Below, piece after piece: positions 23,383 to 31,802 of a stretch of DNA of 61,567 nucleotides. Source of the DNA: Anaerolineae bacterium (GTDB lineage: Bacteria; Chloroflexota; Anaerolineae; Promineifilales; Promineifilaceae); NCBI GenBank assembly GCA_019637635.1, contig JAHBVI010000028.1, forward strand, positions 1-61,567. Reading direction: 5' to 3'. Within the stretch, counting starts at the first letter, position 1, and each line of letters opens with the position of its first letter. A program made the position numbers and the translations under genes. Below the pieces are notes generated by a model, which saw nothing but the letters and a program-made list of their open reading frames with translations, was not told where the DNA came from and did no database searches.

Positions 23383-26255
23383 GGCTCAACCTCCAGGGGG
23401 AGGGTGATCTGGTTGTTGGGGTAGGCACGGCCGTGCGTATCAAACGCGGGCAGGCGCAGGCCATTGGCCGGGTAATAAAGGCCAATCGCCAGGTGATAGG
23501 GGCCGGGGGGGGCGTCGGCGGGCAGGGTCAGGGTGTGAACGTCGGTAATCACCTGCCTGGCAGCCCAGAGATGGGCGGGCAGGCCGCCCGGCCACTGGTC
23601 AGACTGGGCCACCAGTTGCCCGTTTTCATCCAGCAAATGCACAAAGGTGGCGAGGAGGTGATCCGACTTTTGCGCCACCTGCCAGTAGAGCGTCAGGTTC
23701 ATGGTTTCCCCGGCGGTTAATGCCCCGGTGGGTATTTCTGCCCCCTTGAAGATCATTTGCTCGCCAAAGCGGTCATCCCGCCGCATGGCTACATCCGGCG
23801 GCAGGGTAAATTGCCTGTCCAGGGCAATGACCTCTACCTGCCCAACTGAGTGTGCTTCGCCCAATGGCTCACCGTCGGCGGTCAACGGCCGTATCCCCAA
23901 TTCATACACGCCGCCGGGCATGGTTACGGGAATGGGTACGGCCGTTTTTTCATGGATGATCTCGCCGGGCCGCCAGTTACCGGTATCAAAACGGCTGAGC
24001 GGCTGGATGACGGTCACGTCTCCCAAAGTTACTTCCACCTGCAAACCGGGCGACAAGGCATCGTCAGCCCGCCAAAATAAATCTAGCAGCAGGTTATCCC
24101 CATTCACCACCGACCGGGGCGGAAAGTCACGCCCGGCCAACAGGCGCAGGCTGCCCCAATCCTGCATCAGGGCAACGGGGGAACCAAATTGGGTAGCGGA
24201 AGCGGGTTCTGGTCTCAAGCGGGTTTGCACCGGCCCCACCGATTGGGTCATGCCGACAAACGCGCCATTGGCGGCAAACAGCGGCAGCTGTGACTGTGTG
24301 GCGGCGTCAAACAGTGCTACTTCCACCTGATAGGCAGACGGCGGCAGGCCGGGCGGCAGCGACAGCCGGTAAGGGACAATGGGCGTTTCGGCGGCGTCCC
24401 AATGTTCGGGGTAAAAATAGACATCATTCAGCAGCGGCGTTTCCAGACCGGCCCACCACTGACCGGTGTCATCCCGCAGGCTGAGTTTGACGGTGTAACG
24501 GCCGTCCACCGGCTGCGCCAACTGCCATTGCAAAGTCACGTTGACGGCCGTCGGCGTCCCTTCCGCCTGAGCAGCCAGCAAGGAAATGGCCTCCCCAAAA
24601 CGAACAGGTGCGGATAGCGGTGTGGGGGTGGTGGGCACGGCCGTAGACGTTGCCCGGAAAATCACGGCCCAATCCTGCCCATTGAGTTGGATGGTGTGGA
24701 TGGGCGCCGCGCCGGGAACGGGCGGCTCTGGTTGGCCATTGCCATTGTCCAGCGTGGTAATGAAGTAATCCGCCTGGGCCAGATTGTCCGGCGTCCAGGC
24801 CAGGACGTGACCGGGGAAGAAGGGGGCCAGCGCGGGGGACATGCCGGCGACGGCCGTGCTATCGCTAACGTCTGATTGGATGGCTAACCAACGGGCGGCG
24901 GCGCTTGTGCCTTCGCCCCAATCCTGTTCCATCACCTGCCGGGCAACGGCCGTGCCGCCCAGCAATGGATTGGCCGCCGTCAGGGGGTATGGCATCACCC
25001 ACAGCAGCCAGATCGCCTGAATACTCGCCAATACCAGGGCCACCGCCGACAAACGCTTTTGCAAAACGGGCAGATGCGTCCAACCGAGGACAGCCACAAT
25101 AATCAGCGCAGGCACGGCGGGCAGGGCATAGCGGTCATACTTCTGGGCGGCCTGGGTCACGGCCGTGACAAACAACACCGGCCAGAGAATAAAAATCCAG
25201 GTGGGCAGACTGAGCCAGGGGTCACGTTCAGACCGGCGCCATACGGTGCGGGCGATAAGGAAAATGGCAAGGATGAGGCCACACAATACCACCGGGCTGA
25301 GGCGAAAGACAAGGGTGAGCGGGTAAAAGAGCGGGCCGGGGTCAGGAGTGATCTGGCCCAGAAAGTAAGACGGCCGTAACGCCTCCGCCGCATGTTCACC
25401 AAACGTCCCGGTTAATTGCTGCACCACCACCCATGGCGACAGCCACAGCGCCGGGAACAGGGCCGCCAACAGCAGCACACAGGCGGCCAACCAGGATAAA
25501 CCCTGGCCTACCATCTGTTTGAACCGAACCATCAGGGGGTTTTCCGAACCCGTGAACATTGACAAAAAAATAAAAAGCGCCGCAAACGGCGGCAGCAGCA
25601 GCGCCGGGCTTTTGCTGAGAATGGCCAGGGCCGCCAACGCGCCCGACAACGCCGCCCACCGATACGGACGGTGGCCGGTAATTGCCAGCGCCAGGGTTAG
25701 CAAGGACAGGGTAGTAAAGGTGGTTAGCAGGCCGTCCACGTGCAGCAGGCCAGACAGCCCCACCAAAAAGGGGTCAAAGGCGAGCAAGAGGGTGATGAGC
25801 AGGGCGGGAGTACGGCCGTACAGCCGCCCCGCCAGCCCAAAAGCCGCCACCACCCCCAGGCTGTTCACCACCGCCACCAGCAGCCGCGCCCCGGTTAAAA
25901 AGGTATAAAGTCGGGGCAGCATGGCCGTATTTTCCGGGGCGTACCAGGCCAGGTGGGTGATCCAATGGTAGGTGGGCAGGTCAGACGGCCGTAGAAGCAG
26001 TTGCCCACTCACGGCCAGCGCCCCCAACCAGGTGGTTGTCACCCCCGGATGCCCGGCAGTGAGCGTGTCCGCCCAATGCCCGGCCAACAGCGCCTGCCGG
26101 AACTGAACCGACCGGAACACCCAGACCAGTTCATCTGGCGTTACGTAGCGGTCAATGGCCGCCAGGCGGGGCAAAAATGCGGCCAAAAAAAGGGCGCTCC
26201 CCCACAACAAGGCGCGGATGTGTGGCCGATTTCCCAACCATTGCTGGTGTGACAT
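23379..26255 (-). CDS. Family-39-like membrane glycosyltransferase with C-terminal beta domains
   Basis: The 958-residue protein starts MSHQQWLGNRPHIRALLWGSALFLAAFLPRLAAIDRYVTPDELVWVFRSVQF, where TPDE is the expected GT-C acidic pair. It continues with ADTLTAGHPGVTTTWLGAL and about eleven helices to residue 480. The C-terminal half contains two or three beta modules (VTLQWQLAQPVDGRYTVKLSLRD..., LTLYWQVAQKSDHLLATFVHLLDENGQLVAQ...YHLAIGLYYPANGLRLPAF) shared with the next two genes. I chose the ATG at 26253-26255; an upstream ATG at 26294 is in frame, and neither has a clear ribosome site. The stop TGA lies inside the following repeat. It is the first gene of a minus-strand run of three. Confidence 0.8.
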   Translation of the reverse strand: MSHQQWLGNRPHIRALLWGSALFLAAFLPRLAAIDRYVTPDELVWVFRSVQFRQALLAGHWADTLTAGHPGVTTTWLGALAVSGQLLLRPSDLPTYHWITHLAWYAPENTAMLPRLYTFLTGARLLVAVVNSLGVVAAFGLAGRLYGRTPALLITLLLAFDPFLVGLSGLLHVDGLLTTFTTLSLLTLALAITGHRPYRWAALSGALAALAILSKSPALLLPPFAALFIFLSMFTGSENPLMVRFKQMVGQGLSWLAACVLLLAALFPALWLSPWVVVQQLTGTFGEHAAEALRPSYFLGQITPDPGPLFYPLTLVFRLSPVVLCGLILAIFLIARTVWRRSERDPWLSLPTWIFILWPVLFVTAVTQAAQKYDRYALPAVPALIIVAVLGWTHLPVLQKRLSAVALVLASIQAIWLLWVMPYPLTAANPLLGGTAVARQVMEQDWGEGTSAAARWLAIQSDVSDSTAVAGMSPALAPFFPGHVLAWTPDNLAQADYFITTLDNGNGQPEPPVPGAAPIHTIQLNGQDWAVIFRATSTAVPTTPTPLSAPVRFGEAISLLAAQAEGTPTAVNVTLQWQLAQPVDGRYTVKLSLRDDTGQWWAGLETPLLNDVYFYPEHWDAAETPIVPYRLSLPPGLPPSAYQVEVALFDAATQSQLPLFAANGAFVGMTQSVGPVQTRLRPEPASATQFGSPVALMQDWGSLRLLAGRDFPPRSVVNGDNLLLDLFWRADDALSPGLQVEVTLGDVTVIQPLSRFDTGNWRPGEIIHEKTAVPIPVTMPGGVYELGIRPLTADGEPLGEAHSVGQVEVIALDRQFTLPPDVAMRRDDRFGEQMIFKGAEIPTGALTAGETMNLTLYWQVAQKSDHLLATFVHLLDENGQLVAQSDQWPGGLPAHLWAARQVITDVHTLTLPADAPPGPYHLAIGLYYPANGLRLPAFDTHGRAYPNNQITLPLEVEP

Positions 26256-26341
26256 GAAGGCCAATAATAACCTATCGCCTGGGGGCACGCACATGGGCCG
26301 CGCACGGCCGTATGAACTTCATTAGCGGCCCAATTGTGTTA

Positions 26342-26369
26342 TTGCCAACATGCCTGAACCCAGTATAAT
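26342..26369 (+). promoter_or_regulatory. Promoter of the S1-domain protein gene
   Basis: TTGCCA (26342-26347) and a perfect TATAAT (26364-26369) are 16 bp apart, 27 bp before the ATG at 26397. Confidence 0.7.
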
Positions 26370-26396
26370 CCAGACAAAAGTGCAATGTTATAAAGG

Positions 26397-27587
26397 ATGG
26401 GAAGAAAGAATTTGGTTAATGAATTAACCTACACAGAAAGTGAAGCAAGCCACCCCATGGATTTTTTGTTGGGTGAGGATTTTAACCTGCCCGCAGCCGG
26501 GGAAACCCGGAAAGGATGGGTGGTGGCACACCGGAATAACGAGATATTGGTGGACATTGGCGCCAAGTCAGAAGGCATCATTCCCATGGCAGAGGTGCAG
26601 ACATTGGATGCCAATACCCGTGACCGGTTAGCCGTTGGCAACGAAGTATTTGTCTATGTTGTGTCTCTGGAAGACGAGCAGGGGAACCTGATTGTGTCGT
26701 TCACAAAAGCAGTGGAATACCAGGACTGGTCAAACATGGAACACTGCTTACGCGCCAAAGAGGCCTGTCAGGGGCAGATTGCCGGGCACAATAAGGGTGG
26801 GCTGCTGGTGCAGATTGGGCAATTGCGTGGTTTTGTGCCCAAATCCCAATTCAGCCGGGAGCGGCAACAGGCGGTGCAACAAAGCCCAGGCGCTTTACAA
26901 AAATCGGTGGGACAGCCGATTACCGTGAAGGTGGTAGAAGTGGATGCGGAAAGAAATCGCCTCATCCTGTCTGAAAAGGATGCCGCCACCGAAATACGCC
27001 AGGGCAAACGAACCAAATTGCTTTCGGAAATAAAAGAGGGGGATGTATTTACCGGCCGTGTCATTAACATTGCTAACTTTGGCGCTTTTGTGGACATTGG
27101 CGGGCTGGAAGGGCTGATTCATCTTTCCGAAATTAGCTGGAAGCGCATCAATAACCCCAATGAACTGCTAAAAACAGGCCAGGAAGTGAAAGTCCAGGTT
27201 CTTTCCATTGACCAGGAGAAAGAACGGCTGGCATTAAGCATGAAAAGATTGCAACCTGATCCCTGGACGACCATTGATGAGCATTACCAGGTGGGGCAGC
27301 TTTTTGACGCCACGCTGACCAAACTGGCCCCCTATGGCGCTTTTGCCCGGCTGCATGATGATTACCAACTGGAGGGGTTAATACACATTTCGGAAATTTC
27401 AGAAACGCATGTCACCCATCCGCGTGACATTGTGAAAGTGGGTCAGGTAGTATCGGTTCGTATTATTCGTATTGACGCGGAGCAGCGGCAGCTTGGTCTG
27501 AGCATCAGGCAAGTCGCCTCTGCAAAATTCGTCGAGTCTGACCTGGCATTGCTCAGTGACCAGCCATTGGTGAACGGTAATCAGTAA
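26397..27587 (+). CDS. rpsA: S1 RNA-binding domain protein (ribosomal protein S1-like), four S1 repeats
   Basis: The 396-residue protein is made of four S1 OB-fold repeats: about 35-102 (GWVVAHRNNEILVDIGAKSEGIIPMAEV), 120-190, 212-281 (DVFTGRVINIANFGAFVDIGGLEGLIHLSEISWKRINNP) and 297-367 (FDATLTKLAPYGAFARLHDDYQLEGLIHISEIS). Four-repeat S1 homologues are typical of non-proteobacterial bacteria and help mRNA bind the 30S subunit. AAAGG lies almost against the ATG at 26397; an ATG at 26457 is possible. The last codons (VNGNQ) and the stop come from a GTAATCAGTAAACAGTGAACGG repeat. The symbol is by similarity. Confidence 0.82.
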   Translation: MGRKNLVNELTYTESEASHPMDFLLGEDFNLPAAGETRKGWVVAHRNNEILVDIGAKSEGIIPMAEVQTLDANTRDRLAVGNEVFVYVVSLEDEQGNLIVSFTKAVEYQDWSNMEHCLRAKEACQGQIAGHNKGGLLVQIGQLRGFVPKSQFSRERQQAVQQSPGALQKSVGQPITVKVVEVDAERNRLILSEKDAATEIRQGKRTKLLSEIKEGDVFTGRVINIANFGAFVDIGGLEGLIHLSEISWKRINNPNELLKTGQEVKVQVLSIDQEKERLALSMKRLQPDPWTTIDEHYQVGQLFDATLTKLAPYGAFARLHDDYQLEGLIHISEISETHVTHPRDIVKVGQVVSVRIIRIDAEQRQLGLSIRQVASAKFVESDLALLSDQPLVNGNQ

Positions 27588-27640
27588 ACAGTGAACGGTG
27601 ACCAACCACCGATTACCGATTACCAATTACCGGGCCAAGA
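27571..27640. repeat. Short-repeat inverted pair between the S1 gene and clpC
   Basis: GGTGAACGGTAATCAG faces ACCGATTACCGATTACC in inverted orientation. The left arm carries the S1-gene stop codon. The right arm ends about 30 bp before the clpC start. Confidence 0.82.
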
Positions 27641-27668
27641 CCGACGAGCCAAACCGAGGTAAACACCG

Positions 27669-30188
27669 GTGAACTCAAAAAACTGGGAACGATTTACACA
27701 ACGCGCGCGCCGCGTGTTAAGTCTGGCGCAAGAAGAAGCCGAACGCTTAAATCACAGCTATATTGGCAGTGAGCATGTGCTCATTGGCCTGCTGCGCGAA
27801 GAAGGGGGCGTGGCCGGGCGGGTGTTGCGCGAATTAGGGTTGGACGCGGCTCGCGTTCAGGCCATGGTGGAGCGTCTGTCTGGCGGGCCAGGAACCCGTA
27901 CCCCCTTTACCAAAATTGAACTTTCGCCCAGCACCAAACGGCTGCTGGAATTGGCCGTGGAAGAGGCCCGGCGCATGGGCCAGCATTACATCAGCACAGA
28001 ACATCTGTTGCTGGGTCTGGCGCGGCAAAATGAAGGGCTGGCCATTGATGTGCTGCGTAAGTTCGGCATCAGTCCAGAGCAAATCCGCCGCCAGACACGG
28101 CGAATGCTGAAGGAAAGCCCGGTGGCAGCTACGGAAGCCGCCGCCCCGGCTAAACGTGGTGGTTCTACCACCAAGAAAGAGAAGAGCAAGACGCCCATGG
28201 TGGATCAATTAGCCACCGACCTGACGGCGATGGCCGAGGAAAACAAGTTGGACCCGGTCATCGGCCGTAACATGGAAATTGAGCGCGTGATCCAGATATT
28301 GGCGCGGCGCACCAAAAACAACCCGGCGCTCATTGGCGAACCGGGGGTGGGCAAGACGGCCATTATCGAAGGGTTGGCCCAACGCATTGTAGACGGCCGT
28401 GTCCCGGACATTCTGCACAACAAGCGCGTGCTGCAACTGGATGTGGGCAGCCTGGTAGCCGGGACGATGTACCGGGGCCAGTTTGAAGAACGGCTCAAGC
28501 GTGTCATCGAAGAGTTGAAATCCAGCGACGCCATCCTCTTTATTGATGAAGTGCATATGCTGGTGGGGGCCGGGTCGGCCGGCAGTTCGGTAGATGCGGC
28601 CAATATCCTCAAACCGGCGCTGGCGCGGGGCGAGTTGCAGACCATCGGCGCCACCACCCTGGAAGAGTACCGCAAATATATAGAAAGTGACGCCGCGCTG
28701 GAACGCCGCTTCCAGCCCATTTATGTGGATGAACCTTCCCCCGAAGAAAGCATCCAGATTTTGCAGGGGATTAAGGGGGCATATGAACAGCATCACAACC
28801 TGTTCATCACCCAGGAAGCGATTGAAGCGGCCGTTAACCTTTCCACCCGTTACGTCACCGACCGCTTTTTGCCGGACAAGGCGATTGACCTGATTGACGA
28901 GAGCGCCTCCCGCGTGCGCATGTACCGTGTGCCGCAGGTGGCCGATATTCGGGAAGCGTATGATGAACTGCGCGAAATTCGGGATGAACGGACGCAATCT
29001 ATTGAAGACGGCCGTTATGAATATGCCGAAGATTTGCGCACCCGCGAAGAAGAACTGCAACGCCAGCTAGACACGATGCGGGCCAATACCGAAGGCGAAT
29101 ACTCGGTCAGCGTAACGGCCGAAGACATCGCTGAAGTGCTGGCCATGTGGACGGGTATTCCCGTCTATCAATTCACCCACGAAGAATCCGAACGGCTGCT
29201 GCACATGGAAGAAGAACTGCGCAAATCCATTGTGGGGCAGCAAGAAGCGATTGAAGCCATTTCCAAAGCGGTGCGCCGGGCGCGCGCCGGGCTGAAAGAC
29301 CCCAACCGTCCCATTGGTTCCTTCATCTTCCTCGGCCCGACCGGGGTGGGCAAAACGGAATTGACCAAGGCGCTGGCGATGTTCCTGTTTGGCAGCGAAG
29401 AAGCGCTGGTGCAGTTGGACATGTCTGAGTTTATGGAACGGCATAACGTGGCCCGGCTGGTGGGTTCGCCGCCGGGGTATGTGGGGTATGAAGACGCCGG
29501 GCAATTGACGGAAGCGGTGCGGCGACGGCCGTATTCCATTGTCGTCTTTGATGAAATTGAAAAGGCGCACCCGGAAGCGTTTAATCTGCTGCTGCAAATC
29601 ATGGAAGAAGGGCACCTGTCAGACGCCAAAGGGCAAAAGGTTAACTTCCGCAACGCCATGATCATTATGACTTCCAATGTCGGCGCGGATACCATCAAGC
29701 GCGGGCCAAATCTGGGCTTCTCTTTCCGCCGCGATGATGTGGCCGAAGCCAATCAGCAATATGCGGAAATGCAAAAGACGCTGCTAGACCAGTTAAAGAA
29801 GCAGTTCCGGCCCGAATTTATCAACCGGGTAGACAGCATTGTCGTTTTCCGGCAGTTGAGCAAAGAAAACATTCGCCGCATTGTGGACATCATCTTGAAT
29901 GAGGTGAATGATCGGTTGATAGACCACGAATTGACCATTGAGGCTACCGATGCCGCCCGCGACTGGTTGGCCGAACATGGGTATGATGCGGAATTTGGGG
30001 CACGGCCGTTGCGCCGCCTCATTCAAATGGAAGTGGAAGATCGCCTGTCTGATGCTGTCTTGGCCGGCACTTTTGTCGCCGGGGAAACGGTCTACCTGGA
30101 TATTCAGGATGATAACATCCTGCTGCGCCATAAAGAAGAACCGGAACCAATGCCCGAAGAGGAAGCATTGCCCATGCTGACCATGTAG
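27669..30188 (+). CDS. clpC: ATP-dependent Clp protease ATP-binding subunit ClpC
   Basis: The 839-residue AAA+ unfoldase feeds proteins to ClpP or acts as a chaperone. In order it has two N-terminal Clp repeats (about 1-145: [29 protein letters not shown]), AAA1 with Walker [10 protein letters not shown] (about 219) and [13 protein letters not shown], a UVR-type middle segment ([19 protein letters not shown], about 440-460), AAA2 with GPTGVGKTE (about 556) and the C-terminal D2-small domain. The length is normal for ClpC. The start is GTG at 27669 with GAGGT 8-10 nt upstream. A strong terminator follows the stop. No ctsR, mcsA or mcsB genes lie next to it, unlike in Firmicutes. Confidence 0.96.
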   Translation: MNSKNWERFTQRARRVLSLAQEEAERLNHSYIGSEHVLIGLLREEGGVAGRVLRELGLDAARVQAMVERLSGGPGTRTPFTKIELSPSTKRLLELAVEEARRMGQHYISTEHLLLGLARQNEGLAIDVLRKFGISPEQIRRQTRRMLKESPVAATEAAAPAKRGGSTTKKEKSKTPMVDQLATDLTAMAEENKLDPVIGRNMEIERVIQILARRTKNNPALIGEPGVGKTAIIEGLAQRIVDGRVPDILHNKRVLQLDVGSLVAGTMYRGQFEERLKRVIEELKSSDAILFIDEVHMLVGAGSAGSSVDAANILKPALARGELQTIGATTLEEYRKYIESDAALERRFQPIYVDEPSPEESIQILQGIKGAYEQHHNLFITQEAIEAAVNLSTRYVTDRFLPDKAIDLIDESASRVRMYRVPQVADIREAYDELREIRDERTQSIEDGRYEYAEDLRTREEELQRQLDTMRANTEGEYSVSVTAEDIAEVLAMWTGIPVYQFTHEESERLLHMEEELRKSIVGQQEAIEAISKAVRRARAGLKDPNRPIGSFIFLGPTGVGKTELTKALAMFLFGSEEALVQLDMSEFMERHNVARLVGSPPGYVGYEDAGQLTEAVRRRPYSIVVFDEIEKAHPEAFNLLLQIMEEGHLSDAKGQKVNFRNAMIIMTSNVGADTIKRGPNLGFSFRRDDVAEANQQYAEMQKTLLDQLKKQFRPEFINRVDSIVVFRQLSKENIRRIVDIILNEVNDRLIDHELTIEATDAARDWLAEHGYDAEFGARPLRRLIQMEVEDRLSDAVLAGTFVAGETVYLDIQDDNILLRHKEEPEPMPEEEALPMLTM

Positions 30189-30214
30189 TTGCTCCCCTTT
30201 CCCCCATTAAAATA

Positions 30215-30244
30215 AAAAGCCCACAGCAAGCTGTGGGCTTTTTT
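30215..30244. terminator. Bidirectional Rho-independent terminator
   Basis: A 13-bp stem (AAAAGCCCACAGC with its inverse) has A and T runs on both sides. It lies between clpC and the convergent LysM lipoprotein gene and would serve both strands. Confidence 0.92.
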
Positions 30245-30262
30245 GCTGCTCGCTCCGGTTGG

Positions 30263-30643
30263 TCATTCACAGGGGGGAATGTATAACACCTGACCAACCT
30301 TAATCAGATTATAGTTTGAAATCCGATTCGCTTTGGCAATGGCATCAACCGTGACGCCATACTGCTTTGCCAGAATGCCCAATGTTTCCCCAGGCTGCAC
30401 AATATGCACAGACCGGGTACCACCAACAATATACAGGCTGCCGCCATAGCCCATGGCAATGGGCGTAAAGGTAGCCGGCAGGGTTGGCGTTGGCGTGGCT
30501 GTGTTTGTAGGCGTGGGCGGAATCACTTCCACCACCAGTTCGGGGTCGGTGGTCTGGCTGCCACCACCGCCTATTTGCCCACACGCGGCTATTAACAACG
30601 CCATTACCAACAGGGATATTACAACTATTGCAGGTTTTCGCAT
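30263..30643 (-). CDS. LysM-domain lipoprotein
   Basis: The 126-residue protein begins MRKPAIVVISLLVMALLIAACGQ, a lipoprotein signal with lipobox IAAC. A Thr/Pro linker (PTPTNTATPTPTLP) follows, then a single C-terminal LysM domain (about 78-123: RSVHIVQPGETLGILAKQYGVTVDAIAKANRISNYNLIKVGQVLYIPP). LysM binds N-acetylglucosamine in peptidoglycan, so the protein probably tethers the membrane surface to the wall. The ATG at 30641-30643 has GAGGAGG 5 nt upstream, which decides the start over an upstream in-frame codon at 30691. It is divergent from the kinase gene. Confidence 0.9.
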   Translation of the reverse strand: MRKPAIVVISLLVMALLIAACGQIGGGGSQTTDPELVVEVIPPTPTNTATPTPTLPATFTPIAMGYGGSLYIVGGTRSVHIVQPGETLGILAKQYGVTVDAIAKANRISNYNLIKVGQVLYIPPCE

Positions 30644-30705
30644 GATGCCTCCTCGATTTGTTCTACACACCCCATCGCTACAATTCAACATAAGGTACGA
30701 AAGCC

Positions 30706-30734
30706 ATTATAACAGAGCATGTCTAATTTTTGAA
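30706..30734 (-). promoter_or_regulatory. Promoter of the LysM lipoprotein gene
   Basis: On the minus strand TTCAAA (30734-30729) and TATAAT (30711-30706) are 17 bp apart, about 60 bp before the start codon. Confidence 0.55.
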
Positions 30735-30868
30735 GTATGGCAAATGGGTTATCGGTCATGGAAACCGTATGGGCGTGTGACGCCGGGAATCATACGCCAT
30801 TTGCCCAGCGCCCCCCTTACTTCTGTACTGTTTACCTGCCTCTCCGTGAAAAAGCCGCTAATTCTACG

Positions 30869-30896
30869 TTGTTGCCCTTTAGCCGCTTTCTATACT
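30869..30896 (+). promoter_or_regulatory. Promoter of the Ser/Thr kinase gene, leaderless geometry
   Basis: TTGTTG (30869-30874) and TATACT (30891-30896) are 16 bp apart. The -10 box ends 6 nt before the ATG at 30903, and no ribosome binding site is present. Confidence 0.6.
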
Positions 30897-30902
30897 TTGG
30901 CA

Positions 30903-31802
30903 ATGATGGTACCTGAAACGATCGGCCGTTATCGAATTCAAGCAGAACTGGGTCGTGGTGGTATGTCAACGGTTTATCTCGCGCATGATCCCCATTTTGA
31001 GCGAGAGGTGGCTGTTAAATTGCTGCCGGTGGAGTTGTCGCATCACCCTACCTTTCGCAAGCGATTTGAACGGGAAGCCAAAGTTGTCGCCGCGCTCGCC
31101 GACCCGGCCATTGTGCCTGTATATGACTTTGGCGAAGAAAAGGGGCAGCCGTACCTGGTGATGCGCTTTATGACCGGGGGATCGCTGGCGGAGCGGCTGC
31201 ACCAGGGGCCATTAAGTTTGGCGGATGCCGCTTTTATTTTGGGGCGATTGGCGCCGGCATTGGATGAAGTGCATGCCCACAAGGTTGTTCACCGCGATCT
31301 AAAACCGAGTAACATCTTGTTCGACCAGCGGGGCGAACCGTATATTTCTGATTTTGGCACGGTGAAGATGACCAAGGCGACCACGCAGTTAACCGACACG
31401 GGTGGCGCTGTGGGGACGCCGGCTTATATGAGTCCAGAGCAGATTCAGGGGGAGACAGAGTTGGACGGCCGTTCCGACATCTACACCCTGGGCATCATCC
31501 TCTACGAGATGCTCTCCGGCAAACATCCATACCAATCCAACACCCCCATTGCCGTGGCCGTCAAACATATGTTTGAACCCACGCCGCGCATTCTGGACGC
31601 CCGACCCGACCTGCCGCCGGAAATTCAGACCATCATCAACAAGGCCATGGCCAAACAGCCAGATGAACGGTATGCCACGGCCGTCGCCTTTGCCCAGGCC
31701 GCTGCGCGCAAGCACCCTGGCAATAACCCTGCTTTCCACCGCCGTTGTCGTGGAGCCATCTCATGCCCAGGCGGGGCGGCGGCTGGCGCTGATCATCAGT
31801 AA
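30903..31802 (+). CDS. Serine/threonine protein kinase (Hanks type), probably frameshifted
   Basis: The 299-residue reading contains a full kinase domain. It has the G-loop LGRGGMSTVY (16-25), the ATP-binding Lys39 (VAVKLL), the catalytic HRDLKPSNILF, DFGTVKM, GTPAYMSPEQ, and the helix-I region ending DERYATAVAFAQA. Such PknB-like kinases are usually followed by a membrane segment and an outer domain. Here the frame ends in an unlikely Arg/Gly-rich tail (ARKHPGNNPAFHRRCRG). The next frame continues smoothly as a caspase-like domain. Removing one C at about 31699-31700 would give ...AFAQALRASTLAITLL..., a natural join. I therefore think one kinase-caspase protein has been split by a 1-nt insertion, or by an assembly error. 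Confidence 0.88.
   Translation: MMVPETIGRYRIQAELGRGGMSTVYLAHDPHFEREVAVKLLPVELSHHPTFRKRFEREAKVVAALADPAIVPVYDFGEEKGQPYLVMRFMTGGSLAERLHQGPLSLADAAFILGRLAPALDEVHAHKVVHRDLKPSNILFDQRGEPYISDFGTVKMTKATTQLTDTGGAVGTPAYMSPEQIQGETELDGRSDIYTLGIILYEMLSGKHPYQSNTPIAVAVKHMFEPTPRILDARPDLPPEIQTIINKAMAKQPDERYATAVAFAQAAARKHPGNNPAFHRRCRGAISCPGGAAAGADHQ

Noticed and set aside
30453..30902. N-terminal extension of the kinase ORF by 150 codons
   Set aside because: It covers the antisense of the LysM gene and the promoter region. The kinase domain starts at the ATG at 30903.
31690..31802. Programmed frameshift joining the kinase and the caspase-like domain
   Set aside because: No slippery heptamer or clear downstream pseudoknot is seen at the junction. 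A 1-nt insertion or assembly error is simpler.
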